A stretch of DNA of 64,000 bases from Sulfobacillus sp. (GTDB taxonomy: Bacteria; Bacillota; Sulfobacillia; Sulfobacillales; Sulfobacillaceae): assembly GCA_027309085.1 (NCBI GenBank), contig DAIDDL010000020.1, positions 1 through 64,000 on the forward strand, given 5' to 3'. The position numbers and the translations under genes were made by a program. Shown one piece after another: positions 38,502 through 48,716 of the stretch. Within the stretch, counting starts at the first letter, position 1; the number at the start of each line of letters is the position of its first letter. Under the pieces are notes generated by a model. That model saw only the letters and a program-made list of their open reading frames with translations. It ran no database searches and was not told the DNA's origin.

Positions 38502-39559
38502 TACCTCTGCCCTGCCCACAGCAGGACCTTCTCCGTCTCTGCCAGCTGCTGCTGCAAAGAGTAATGGCGGGCAATCAGCTGCTGGCACTGGGGTCCAAGG
38601 CGCTGGCGGCCGCCCAGCGCCCAGCGCACTGCTTGCAGCAGTGCCTGGCCGTCACCAGGGCGGAACAGCAAAGAGGTGTCCACCCCTCCCACCAGCTCCG
38701 GCAAACCGCCCACCGGAGTCGACACCACAGGCACTCCTTGGGCCATGGCATCCAACACCGTATAGGGCAGACCTTCTTTAAAGGACGGCTGCACCAAAAC
38801 ATCGATGGTGTCAAAGAAATCCAGCGTGTTCTCCACCCATCCCTTCCACGTGATATGCGGGTAGCGTGCAGCCGCCTGTGCGACAACAGTCTGCAACGGC
38901 CCGTCGCCCGCGATAATCCACTCCCACTGTGCGGCCGAGCGCGCCGCCTCAATGAGCACGTTCAGGCCCTTCTCAGCCGAAAATCTCCCGATGAATCCAA
39001 CCCGGGGCCGTTTCCAGGACCGGCCGTGCCGAGGCTCCCCCACCTCCACGCCATTCGGGATAAGCACGGCGCGCGTCCTGGGAGCAGCCCCGCGCACAAA
39101 ATCCAAGTCTGGTGCGGTCATCACAATGACGGCAGCGCTTCGCCTGCTGCCCCACCTTTCGAGAACACGGTAGAGCCGCCGGGTCAGGTCCGGAAGCGTC
39201 GGGTCGGTGAACACCAGCCCGTGCGCCGTGTATACGACCGGAATGTTTAGAATTTGCCCCGCCGCTCTGACCAAAATGCCTGCCTTGGAACTGTGCGCGT
39301 GCAGCAGTCCAGGCCGAATGGGGGCTATTGCGCGAATGAGGTCCCTCAGGGCTTGGATATCCCGGGGAGACAAACTCCGCCCCATTGACGCGACATACTT
39401 CACAGCCGCCACGGTTTGCAGGCGGTCTCCCAGCCATGATCCACCCCCATGGAGCACATAGGTCTCATGGCCCCGACCAGCAAGGTACTCGGTCAGTTCG
39501 GCCACGTGGCGCTGCGCCCCGCCGGCTTCTCCCCCCGTTATCACTTCCACAATGCGCAT
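38501..39559 (-). CDS. GT4-family glycosyltransferase
   Basis: GGAQRHVAELTEYLAGRGHETYVLHGGG, VGFIGRFSAEKGLNVLIEAA, VLVQPSFKEGLPYTVLDAMAQGVPVVSTPVGGLPELV. Confidence 0.93.
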   Translation of the reverse strand: MRIVEVITGGEAGGAQRHVAELTEYLAGRGHETYVLHGGGSWLGDRLQTVAAVKYVASMGRSLSPRDIQALRDLIRAIAPIRPGLLHAHSSKAGILVRAAGQILNIPVVYTAHGLVFTDPTLPDLTRRLYRVLERWGSRRSAAVIVMTAPDLDFVRGAAPRTRAVLIPNGVEVGEPRHGRSWKRPRVGFIGRFSAEKGLNVLIEAARSAAQWEWIIAGDGPLQTVVAQAAARYPHITWKGWVENTLDFFDTIDVLVQPSFKEGLPYTVLDAMAQGVPVVSTPVGGLPELVGGVDTSLLFRPGDGQALLQAVRWALGGRQRLGPQCQQLIARHYSLQQQLAETEKVLLWAGQR

Positions 39560-39580
39560 GGTCTTCCCCGCCTTCTTTTT

Positions 39581-41713
39581 TCACGCCGCCCCACGGGGCG
39601 GGTTTGTCAGGGGCAGCATGCGGAGGATGGTCGCCACATTGCGGCCGAGCCGGACGGCTACCTTGTTCATGATGGTTTCGGCGGACCCAGACACGGTAGG
39701 CGCATCATAGCACTGCAGCGCCACGGCATTTTGGAAGCTTTCATCCATAGGCGGCGTCCCATCAGAGTTTCCGACGGCAGCCGCCGTCATGGCCAGATTG
39801 CTTGCCAGACTCTGGAACCATTGACCGTAGCGCTGCCAGTCCTGCTCCCCCAGTGCGCCGCCCAGAGACTCCTGAATCATTGCCGCTTCGAGAGACACCA
39901 GCCCCTCGTGGAGTCGACGCACCGCCATGAGCAATTGGGCCGCTTGCTGCCAGTCCACTGCTGATGACGCGGAACCAGCCCGGGCGCGCTCGATGGATGC
40001 AGTGGCCGTGGTTCGGGCCAGACGTATCTGCTGCCGGTAAAACAGCGTGGAGGCGGCAGAGAGCGACCGCGCCGGAGCATTGCTGACCATGAACTCCCAG
40101 TACCTTACTTCCGCGTCAATGAGATCCGCCACGGCCCGAGACGGTGATTTTTTCTCGCCTGCTGGCCACACGGCAAAAGCCGTCACAGCCAAGGCACTGC
40201 CGATCAGCGTGTCCAGCAGGCGGTCCTGCAGAGCCACTGCCGCAGGAACATGCTCAAAAAATGAAAGCAACACCACGACCTCTGCGGTTATGAACACGCT
40301 GAATACGGCATAATTCACATTTAGTATAGTGTATATGGCTGCACCGAAGACGACTACCAGCACAATTCTGAACCATCCCGCGGGGTCAGGGACGGCAATC
40401 AGCGCGCTGGCCAGCACCACTCCGATAACAGTGCCGCCCATGCGGGCCGCACCGCGCACCACCGTGGTAAAAAAATCCGGCTTGAGGATCACCAAAGCCG
40501 TCAGCGGAACCCAGTAGCCCCGGGGCAGCGCCATGACACGGTAGAGAGCCACCGCAACCGCCAACGTGACCGCCAGGCGCAAAGCGTGCTGGAACGCTGC
40601 AGAGCGGAACGTCAGATTAGCCCACGCTGTCTGGCCCATATTCCGGACCAGCGACTCCACTGACGGGCGCTGCCCCGGCATGGGCGCAGCCACCCCAGAC
40701 CGGGGAGGCTGCGCCAGCTGCTCACCGATATGTCCCAGCTCGTCCATAATCTTGCTCCAGTGTTGCCGGGCACTCTGCCATAGCCCGGGGCGGTCTCCGG
40801 CGCGTTGTTGGAGCTGGGCACACAGGCTCCGCCACTCTTTGCCCGCGCCGGCCATGTCCGTCGTAGACAAAATGGCCGAGCCGCGAGCATCGAGGGCGCC
40901 GGCAATGACGGAAAAAATTTTTTCCCACAGAGCCCTGTCCTCTGTAGTGCCCGTCGCCACTCCGCCTCGAGCCGAACGGCTCAGCAGCACCAGTGCCGAC
41001 AGCTCGCCCCGGATACGCTCCACGCTGTCCAGCAAAAGGTATGACTGCTCCCATGATGGCCAGCGGTGAAAGGAATCTCTCAGTCTCGCCTCCGCGAGAG
41101 AGAGTGCCTGCCCTGCTTGCAGGTCAGCGGTCCGCGACCGCCGGCGGGCAAACTCCGCCATTGCCGCATAGGCTCTCTGCGCCCCTTGCACCTCGGCATT
41201 GCCGCGGACCAGCCTGCCAAATCCGAGCATCAGAGCGGCCTGTAGAAGGCCCCCCAACGCGACCAGCAGCATTCGGTCCGCAGAGGCTGACACTGAGGAC
41301 GGAAATGCGGTAAAAATCACGAGCACGACCGTTGTCAGCAACCCGAGTTGTGCTGCCTGAGGGCTGACGGCTATCATCAGTCCGGCCAGAAATGCGCTCA
41401 GAAAGACCACCGCCGTGGACAGAACCAGCTCGTGCGCCGCGACCCCGCCGATAAATGCCGCTGCCCCCATCCATGCCGCGGCCGACAGCATTGTTCTCAA
41501 ACGTTGCCGAGTAGTCCCCGTGAGGCCCGCCATCCCCGAAACCAGAGCCCCGACCGCAACAATCACACTGAGCGCCACCTGGTGCATGGCGAGCCCGGCA
41601 CCCAGTGGCAGAGCAATTCCCAGGGCGCTGCGCAGTCCCGCCCGCACATGGAGTTGGGTCCGGTCATTAGCCATCACATCGTGCATAATGCGGGTGACAT
41701 TTTTTGTCAGCAT
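39581..41713 (-). CDS. FUSC-family (YccS/aromatic acid exporter-like) membrane protein
   Basis: Duplicated TM block; YRVMALPRGYWVPLTALVILKPDFFTTVVRGAARMGGTVIGVVLAS. Confidence 0.88.
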   Translation of the reverse strand: MLTKNVTRIMHDVMANDRTQLHVRAGLRSALGIALPLGAGLAMHQVALSVIVAVGALVSGMAGLTGTTRQRLRTMLSAAAWMGAAAFIGGVAAHELVLSTAVVFLSAFLAGLMIAVSPQAAQLGLLTTVVLVIFTAFPSSVSASADRMLLVALGGLLQAALMLGFGRLVRGNAEVQGAQRAYAAMAEFARRRSRTADLQAGQALSLAEARLRDSFHRWPSWEQSYLLLDSVERIRGELSALVLLSRSARGGVATGTTEDRALWEKIFSVIAGALDARGSAILSTTDMAGAGKEWRSLCAQLQQRAGDRPGLWQSARQHWSKIMDELGHIGEQLAQPPRSGVAAPMPGQRPSVESLVRNMGQTAWANLTFRSAAFQHALRLAVTLAVAVALYRVMALPRGYWVPLTALVILKPDFFTTVVRGAARMGGTVIGVVLASALIAVPDPAGWFRIVLVVVFGAAIYTILNVNYAVFSVFITAEVVVLLSFFEHVPAAVALQDRLLDTLIGSALAVTAFAVWPAGEKKSPSRAVADLIDAEVRYWEFMVSNAPARSLSAASTLFYRQQIRLARTTATASIERARAGSASSAVDWQQAAQLLMAVRRLHEGLVSLEAAMIQESLGGALGEQDWQRYGQWFQSLASNLAMTAAAVGNSDGTPPMDESFQNAVALQCYDAPTVSGSAETIMNKVAVRLGRNVATILRMLPLTNPPRGAA

Positions 41714-41788
41714 GCAATTACCGGCTTCCTTCGCTATCGCCGTCTGTGACGCCCGGCAATTTCCCCTCCTAGAGTCTCCCCCAAAATT

Positions 41789-41818
41789 CTACCATAAGGG
41801 TCATGACCCTTATGGTAG
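41789..41818. promoter_or_regulatory. Perfect 30-bp palindrome in the FUSC-exporter/gltB divergent intergenic region
   Basis: CTACCATAAGGGTCATGACCCTTATGGTAG is identical to its reverse complement. Confidence 0.6.
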
Positions 41819-41863
41819 CCGGATTGACAGCCGCACCCTGTCATTTCCCGCGATAATTCCGGA

Positions 41864-41898
41864 AGATCTCACAAAATTAATTAGCAGATCTCACAAAA
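41864..41898. repeat. Two direct copies of AGATCTCACAAAA, 22-bp period, upstream of gltB
   Basis: 41864-41876 and 41886-41898. Confidence 0.6.
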
Positions 41899-42187
41899 AT
41901 CATTAAAAAGACCCTTGGAAGGCGGGGGCTGTCCATGTTATGCTAAGAATGAAATCATTCTCATGGAAATTTATTCGAATGGTTGCATTGTAATTCCTGT
42001 TCGCGTATATTCATTGTAAAGAATGATCCATGGTTCACAAGCTTTTGGTTGAGAATCCCGAAAATATCTTCCAATCAGTTTTTCCGCTGTCCTAGCTGTG
42101 ATCCTTTTGCTGCTGATTTGAATAATGTTTCATTTTATTGATTATTTATCATCCGGTGCACTTTTCAGGAAAGAAGGCGGATTCACG

Positions 42188-45100
42188 ATGAAAAACTCCC
42201 TGGCGGCCGTTCGCTATATAGGCACCGAACACGATGCCTGCGCTATTTATGCGGCAATTTCTAAGAAACCTAATGGCGCGGACTCAGAGCACAGCGCGCT
42301 TTGGCGGGTCGGAGTGGAGTCTCTACGCCAAATGGACCACCGGGCGGGGTGGATTGATGGGCGCAGTGACGGCACTGGCCTTCTTGTGGATATTCCCCGC
42401 GACCTGTGGGCTCAGCGGCTCCTTGAGCATGGTGTGCACCACTCCGCTTTTGATTCACGGTTTTGGATTTTTCAGGTCGTGACCCCAATGTCCCACCGCC
42501 GGGAAAGCATACAGACACTAAATCAGAGCCTGGCCGGAACTCCGTTTCACCGTCTGATGTCCCATCGGGAGCTGACCGATAATGGTCAGGCCCTGGATTC
42601 CCATGCCTTGTGGCACGCCGGGGATCCCGGCAGCACGGTGGACATCTACCAGACCTTGGAGGTGCTCGAAACGGCTTTCCCGGGGTCGGTTGCATCCTTC
42701 AGCAATACCCATATCGTGCTCAAGGTAACTCAGGGGCCTGATGCCCTGGAACGTATTTTGGGAGAGCAGGCCGCGGCCGATTTTCAGCCCCGGGTGGTGA
42801 TTGGCCACAACCGCTTCTCGACCAACACGGCTACTGATCTGTCCCGTGTGCAGCCGTTTTTAGGTCTGGCCCACAATGGTGAAATTGACACCGTGGACCG
42901 GCTCCAGCGTGAAATGGCGGCATACGGCGTCGTCCCCATTTCCCAAGGCAGCGACTCGCAGAATCTTGACCGCCTGATTTCAGCATTGGTGTGGCGCGAC
43001 CATCTGGGCCATGCCGAGGCGGTGCGGGTAGCCATCAGCCCGTCTCCTGCAGTCATTGCCTCCCTGTCTGAAGCCGACCAGATTCTGTGGAAAAAAATCC
43101 ACGCGGTGTGGGGGCCGTATGCTCAGGGTCCCGCCGCTATCGTGCACCGCATGGGCAACTCCATTGTGGGAGCTGTGGATGCTTTGGGACTCCGTCCCCT
43201 ATGGATTTTGGAGACCTCTGAGGCATACATTCTGTCCTCTGAGCCCGGCATTACATCGCCCGACCAGTGGGTGGCTGAGCCGAAGGTGATCGGGCCGGGA
43301 CAGATGGTCGCGTTTGAGTGGGAGGCAGACGGCAATGTCCGCCGCATTGAGCAGTCCACCGTAATGGGCCGGCTCGCCAAGCGGGTAAGCTGCGCCGTCC
43401 CGGCACCGTGGAAACGCTCCGGCACAGCCCCCAGCACAGGTTACCCACTCTGGCTTTACCGCGCTAACGGCTGGCACAAGGACGACGAGCAGCTCATTCA
43501 CTCCTTTTCCCAAAATCACCGGGAGCCCATCGGTTCGTTGGGTTTTGACGGGCCGTTGGCGCCGTTTTCCGAAAGCCTCGTCAACATCAGCGACTTTCTC
43601 CAGGAAACAGTGGCCGTAGTCACCAATCCTGCTCTCGACCGCGAGCGGGAATCGGAGCACTTTTCTCTGCAGACCTTCCTGGGCGCCCGCCCCTCGTGGG
43701 ATGGACTCGCCGGCGCGCCCGCGGAACCGGTGCTGCTGGACTCCCCCTGGCTGAGCGATGCGGACGTCACAGACCTCATCAGCCACCTCGGCGCCAGTTC
43801 TACGACTCTGCCTCTCTTGATGTCTCCTGAGGCTGACGAGCGCAGCGCCAGTCTGGCCCTCGCCGCACAAGCCGCTGAGGCGGTCCGCAACGGGTGCCAG
43901 TTGCTGGTATTGGACGACCAGGATGCCACGGAACCGGGGACCATTGGACTTGATCCATCCCTGGCCACCGCTGCAGTAGACCGTGCGCTGATTGATGCCG
44001 GAGTTCGACGGCAAACTGGAATCATCGTGCGCTCTGCCATGATCCGCAATCTGCACGACGGCGCCGTGCTGCTGGGATTGGGCGCCAACGCCATTGACCC
44101 TTACCTGATCTGGAGTTTGACCTCCCCCGAATCCTTTACCGGCACCCGAACGGTGATGGATCAGGGCCTGGAGAAAATCATCTCGACGATGGGCATCCAT
44201 GAACTGGCGGGATACGGCCGCGTATTTTCTGCTATTGGGCTGCCCGACGCTATCGCGGACATTTTGGACATCCGCTCATTTGCGGCCGGTCCCTATGAAT
44301 CGTGGGCAGCGCACCGCGCGGCTCAGCAGGCGCAGCGGATGGCCCTGCGGGGTGAAAAATCCCGTCTTATGCCCATTCCCCGCGCGACAAATTATGCGTT
44401 TAAAGCCGTAAAAAAGCTGACCGCAGGCAGTATAGATATCGTGGAATACGAACAAGAAATGCATCACAACGAAACCAAGCACCCTATCGCCTTGCGGCAA
44501 ACCCTGTCCTTCAATACCGACCAGGCGTTGCACGCGGAAATCCCGGTCACGCTGCAGGTCGGAGAGCACTCTCTGCCTTTCGTCATCTCATCCATGTCTT
44601 TCGGATCGCAGGGCGAAACCGCCTTCCGCGCGTATGCCGAGGCCGGAAAGCAGCTGAACATGCTGTCGATGAACGGTGAGGGCGGGGAAATTCCCGACAT
44701 GATTGGACAGTACTATCACTGGCGGGGACACCAGGTGGCTTCGGGACGTTTTGGGATCAACACCACCTTGCTGAACGGCGCCCGCTACGCCGAAATCAAA
44801 ATCGGCCAAGGAGCGAAACCCGGTGAAGGGGGCCACTTGCCGGGCAAAAAAGTTTCCGTAAAGGTCGCCGAGGCGCGCAGCGCGGTGCCGGGCGTGGACC
44901 TGATTTCTCCGAGCAACAACCATGACCTGTACTCTATCGAAGACCTCAAAGAGTTGATTGACGAACTCAAAGAGGCTAATCCGGAACTGCTGGTGGTGGT
45001 GAAAGTGCCTATTGTTCCCAACATTGGGACGATTGCGGTAGGCATTGTCAAAGCCGGGGCTGACGTCATCAATCTCTCAGGATTTGATGGCGGCACCGGT

Positions 45101-46465
45101 GCGGCCCGCGTGCACGCCCTGCGCCATGTGGGGCTGCCGGCGGACATTGGTGTGCCCCTGACCCACACCGCCCTGACTTTGGCCGGACTGCGTGACCGGG
45201 TGGAGTTGTGGGCCGACGGCGGCATGCGGAGTGCGCAAGACGTCGTGCGTCTGGTGCTCCTCGGAGCAAACCGGGTCGGATTCGGCACACTCAGCATGAT
45301 GGCATTGGGATGCACAGTGTGCCGCGGATGCCAGTTGGATACTTGCCATGTCGGCATCACCACCCAGATTGAGTCAGTGGAAGAGGCGGAAATGCGGGGA
45401 CTGAAACGGTTTGTCCCCCAGGACTTGGATGCGGCCGTGGCTGGTCTCGTCGCCCTGTTCAGCCAGCTCGGCGACGGGGTGCGCATGCACCTGCGCTCGC
45501 TCGGATTCACGTCCCTGCAAGAAGCCGTAGGTCAGTCGCAATTTCTCCAGCAGACGTCTTTCCAGTCCCTGCTCGGTTATGAGACCTTTCTCGGCGAACT
45601 GAGTGATTTGGTTCAGCAGAACGAGTATGCGGCGCAGGGAAGTCAAGCCGTGGGATTTTCAGCGAAACCCAGCAGCGGCCCGGTGCGGCTGCGCAACAGC
45701 CGCTCCATCGGCACTAATGTCTCAGGACAGCGAATCCGGTACAAAGACATTAAGACGCCAGTTCTGAATCCTGTCGAAAGGGTTGCCGGCCAGGGCTTCG
45801 GGGCGTTTCTCAGTCACGGCGTTCACCTGATCGCCCACGGCGGCGCCCAGGACGGTGTTGGCAAAGGGGCTTCAGGTGGGCTGATAGCCGTGGTGAAAGC
45901 TCCCAACCGCGAAGGGGCGTTCTACGGGGGCCACGTGGGTAAAAGCATGGCCTATGGAGCACAAGGGGGCCTGTTCATTGTTCAGGGCGGCGCCGATGCC
46001 CGGGCAGGCATTCGCTTGGCTGGCGCCGATCTGGTTATTCTTGGAGACGGCCTCCCGAGTCCCAAGACTGCCCCTACCCTATGGGACAGCGCCGCCATCA
46101 AAGGGTTTGGATTTGAGTACATGACGCGCGGCCGCGGACTTATTCTCGGCGATCCTGGCCCGTGGCTTGCTTCGGGAATGACGGGCGGAGTGATCTACTT
46201 GAGGCAGAGCCCTGAAGAAGGGCTGACCACGGATTTGCTGGTCAGCCGGCTGGCTGAATCGGCGAAAGTGGTGATCAGCCCCCTCAATGCGGCGGATGTG
46301 TCTGCTGTTCGTGATCTCTTGTCCCCTGCTCTCCAAGTGCTTAAAGCCACCAACCAGGTCGAGTCAGCGGTGAGGGTGCAGGCCGTGTGGGATGACCCTA
46401 TCGGTGCGCTGGTCAAAATTGTACCGTCTTCAGAGCAAGTGGACCCCAGTCTGTCGACGGAATGA
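42188..46465 (+). CDS. gltB: Glutamate synthase large subunit
   Basis: Ntn-amidotransferase start EHDACAIYAA, VVIGHNRFSTNT; MSFGSQGETAFRAYAEAGKQLNMLSMNGEGGE; VGFGTLSMMALGCTVCRGCQLDTCHVGI; GXGXG domain GGAQDGVGKGASGGLIAVVKAP. Confidence 0.95.
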   Translation: MKNSLAAVRYIGTEHDACAIYAAISKKPNGADSEHSALWRVGVESLRQMDHRAGWIDGRSDGTGLLVDIPRDLWAQRLLEHGVHHSAFDSRFWIFQVVTPMSHRRESIQTLNQSLAGTPFHRLMSHRELTDNGQALDSHALWHAGDPGSTVDIYQTLEVLETAFPGSVASFSNTHIVLKVTQGPDALERILGEQAAADFQPRVVIGHNRFSTNTATDLSRVQPFLGLAHNGEIDTVDRLQREMAAYGVVPISQGSDSQNLDRLISALVWRDHLGHAEAVRVAISPSPAVIASLSEADQILWKKIHAVWGPYAQGPAAIVHRMGNSIVGAVDALGLRPLWILETSEAYILSSEPGITSPDQWVAEPKVIGPGQMVAFEWEADGNVRRIEQSTVMGRLAKRVSCAVPAPWKRSGTAPSTGYPLWLYRANGWHKDDEQLIHSFSQNHREPIGSLGFDGPLAPFSESLVNISDFLQETVAVVTNPALDRERESEHFSLQTFLGARPSWDGLAGAPAEPVLLDSPWLSDADVTDLISHLGASSTTLPLLMSPEADERSASLALAAQAAEAVRNGCQLLVLDDQDATEPGTIGLDPSLATAAVDRALIDAGVRRQTGIIVRSAMIRNLHDGAVLLGLGANAIDPYLIWSLTSPESFTGTRTVMDQGLEKIISTMGIHELAGYGRVFSAIGLPDAIADILDIRSFAAGPYESWAAHRAAQQAQRMALRGEKSRLMPIPRATNYAFKAVKKLTAGSIDIVEYEQEMHHNETKHPIALRQTLSFNTDQALHAEIPVTLQVGEHSLPFVISSMSFGSQGETAFRAYAEAGKQLNMLSMNGEGGEIPDMIGQYYHWRGHQVASGRFGINTTLLNGARYAEIKIGQGAKPGEGGHLPGKKVSVKVAEARSAVPGVDLISPSNNHDLYSIEDLKELIDELKEANPELLVVVKVPIVPNIGTIAVGIVKAGADVINLSGFDGGTGAARVHALRHVGLPADIGVPLTHTALTLAGLRDRVELWADGGMRSAQDVVRLVLLGANRVGFGTLSMMALGCTVCRGCQLDTCHVGITTQIESVEEAEMRGLKRFVPQDLDAAVAGLVALFSQLGDGVRMHLRSLGFTSLQEAVGQSQFLQQTSFQSLLGYETFLGELSDLVQQNEYAAQGSQAVGFSAKPSSGPVRLRNSRSIGTNVSGQRIRYKDIKTPVLNPVERVAGQGFGAFLSHGVHLIAHGGAQDGVGKGASGGLIAVVKAPNREGAFYGGHVGKSMAYGAQGGLFIVQGGADARAGIRLAGADLVILGDGLPSPKTAPTLWDSAAIKGFGFEYMTRGRGLILGDPGPWLASGMTGGVIYLRQSPEEGLTTDLLVSRLAESAKVVISPLNAADVSAVRDLLSPALQVLKATNQVESAVRVQAVWDDPIGALVKIVPSSEQVDPSLSTE

Positions 46466-46487
46466 ATCATCGCAATCCTCGTAGAAG

Positions 46488-46521
46488 CCCGAAGGCCGCT
46501 GAGGTCTCAGCGGCCTTCGGG
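46488..46521. terminator. 34-nt inverted repeat between gltB and acs, probable bidirectional terminator
   Basis: CCCGAAGGCCGCTGAG-GT-CTCAGCGGCCTTCGGG. One arm encodes the end of the acs ORF. Confidence 0.65.
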
Positions 46522-48456
46522 ATGAATTTTCAAGCAGAGCTCATCAATCACTTCAGGATTTTCCAGGCCCGTGATGTCCCCGGTCACGCCGCCTGACAAC
46601 AAGATCTCCTTCAGCAGGCGCCTCACTATTTTCCCGCTGCGAGTTTTGGGCATCGCGTCCACCACAAAGACCTGGGCCGGCTTTGCTATCGCCCCGATAT
46701 TCTCAGACACCTGGTCGGCCACCCGGATTCCCCACTCCCCGTCTATGCCGCTGCCGGGCCGCACTGTAATGAACGCGACGGGCACCTGGCCTTTCAGCGC
46801 GTCGTCAATGCCAATGACCGCGGACTCTGCGATCCCCTCGAGATTGAGAATGGCGCTTTCCATTTCCATTGTGGACAGCCTGTGCGCGGCCACATTGATG
46901 ACATCATCCACGCGGCCCAAAATCCACAGATGGCCATCCTCATCTTGGACAGCGCTGTCAAAAGTCGTGTAGCTTCCGGGAAATTCTGCAAAGTACTGGT
47001 GGCGGAAGCGATCTGGATCCTGCCAGATGGTGCGGGCCAGGGCCGGGAAGGGCGCGGTCAGGGTCAGAACCCCCGTCTCATTGGCTGCGACGGGCCTTCC
47101 GGATGGGTCGACGATTTGGAATGCGTGCCCCGGGAGCGCAGTGCCGCACGAACCTGGCTTCATCGGCGTGACACCGGCTACAGAGGATACCCAGGCGCTT
47201 CCCGTCTCGCTTTGTCCATACGTGTTGTTGATATCGACACGGCCTGTCCCAATATGCTGCTGCACCCAATACCACGTGGCCGGGTCCAAGGGTTCCCCGA
47301 CCAGCCCGATCAATTTCAGCGCCGACAGATCATAAGCCGCTGGCAATTCAGGGCCGAAACGGGCCAGCATCCTCAGCCATGTCGGCGCCGTGAATATTTT
47401 GGTCACGTGATGTTGCGCCATTATCTGGTAAAACGCTGAAGGGTCAGGGTAATCCATCGCGCCCTCATACACCAGTGCCGTCACCCCGTTGGCCAATCCC
47501 CCCACCAGTTCGAAAATGGGAAAGGTGAGCCATCCCGTGTCAGCCGTGCACCAGTAAATATCATCTTTACCCAAATCCAGGGAATACCGGACATTGTGAT
47601 AGGTGCCTACAAGAAATCCCATCGCAGAGTGCACCAGCCCTTTGGGGCGGGACGTCGTGCCGGAGGTATAGATAATGAAACCCGGCTCGTTGGCCTCCAC
47701 CGGCACAGGATCGGCCACCGGGCCACTCGGGGACAACACTTCATCCCAGTAAATGTCCCGGGGCCGTGTCATGGCCACATCTTCTCTGGTCCTGCGCACG
47801 ACGACCACATGCTCAATACTGGGGAGCCGGTCAATGACTTTGTCCAGAGCGGTCTTCAAAGCCACCACCCGGCCGCGCCGGTATGTGCCGTCCGCGGTCA
47901 CGACCACCCGGGGCTGTGTGTCCACAAGCCGGTCAAATAGGGCCTCCGGCGAAAAGCCTGAAAAGACAATATTATATATGGCGCCGATCCGGTAACATGC
48001 ATGCACTGCCGCAAATGTTTCCAAAAGATTCGGCAGGAAGATGGCGACCACATCGCCCTTGCGGATCCCCATCTCCTGCAGGCTGTATGCAAAGCGCGCG
48101 GTTTCCCCCAACAGCTGCTGGTACGTCCACTGCCGCTCTTCCCCCGTCTCACTCCGCCATATCAGCGCGGTTTTACCGCCATCTGCGGCGGCAAATCGGT
48201 CAATGCAGTTTACACTGACATTGGCTGTGCCGCCGGTAAAGAAACGGAAGTCCGGAAGGCCTCCCTCCATCTCTGCAGTCCAAGGCGTCATCCACTGAAG
48301 ATCCTGGGCGACCGATGCCCAGTACTCACCAAGATGCTGAATGGAAGACTGGTACAGTTGTTGGTACTCTCCGGGTGTGCGGACCGGAATCCGCGCAGAC
48401 GGCTGGTATTGGGGCGGAATCAAAGGCACCTCGCCCAATGCAAACCTCGTACTCAT
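46507..48456 (-). CDS. acsA: Acetyl-CoA (acyl-CoA) synthetase
   Basis: FIIYTSGTTSRPKGLVHSAMGFLVG, NNTYGQSETGSAWVSS, LWILGRVDDVINVAAHRLSTMEMES, PKTRSGKIVRRLLKEI. Confidence 0.92.
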   Translation of the reverse strand: MSTRFALGEVPLIPPQYQPSARIPVRTPGEYQQLYQSSIQHLGEYWASVAQDLQWMTPWTAEMEGGLPDFRFFTGGTANVSVNCIDRFAAADGGKTALIWRSETGEERQWTYQQLLGETARFAYSLQEMGIRKGDVVAIFLPNLLETFAAVHACYRIGAIYNIVFSGFSPEALFDRLVDTQPRVVVTADGTYRRGRVVALKTALDKVIDRLPSIEHVVVVRRTREDVAMTRPRDIYWDEVLSPSGPVADPVPVEANEPGFIIYTSGTTSRPKGLVHSAMGFLVGTYHNVRYSLDLGKDDIYWCTADTGWLTFPIFELVGGLANGVTALVYEGAMDYPDPSAFYQIMAQHHVTKIFTAPTWLRMLARFGPELPAAYDLSALKLIGLVGEPLDPATWYWVQQHIGTGRVDINNTYGQSETGSAWVSSVAGVTPMKPGSCGTALPGHAFQIVDPSGRPVAANETGVLTLTAPFPALARTIWQDPDRFRHQYFAEFPGSYTTFDSAVQDEDGHLWILGRVDDVINVAAHRLSTMEMESAILNLEGIAESAVIGIDDALKGQVPVAFITVRPGSGIDGEWGIRVADQVSENIGAIAKPAQVFVVDAMPKTRSGKIVRRLLKEILLSGGVTGDITGLENPEVIDELCLKIHPEGR

Positions 48457-48716
48457 AGCATTCACCCCCACAGATTTTTATTTATGCCAATTTTATCATT
48501 ATAAGCATTATTCGCGCGCTTCTCTGGACAACTTCTCCTCCGTAGTGGGAATACTCTGCAATTAGTGCGGCCCGTGATCCTGGCACTGAGCCCAAGATAT
48601 AGAGCTGCCATGTCGGGAGGGCAGGCACAGCAATTGATTAACCTTCGGGATTATGGCATCATTAGAGTACATCTCATATAATCGGGCGGTATAGCCGCAT
48701 ACAGGAGGAAGGCCTT

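Noticed and set aside
43199-44200. 333-aa minus-strand ORF, plus others at 44785..45510 and 43516..44094
   Set aside because: Antisense to gltB, which has strong motif support.
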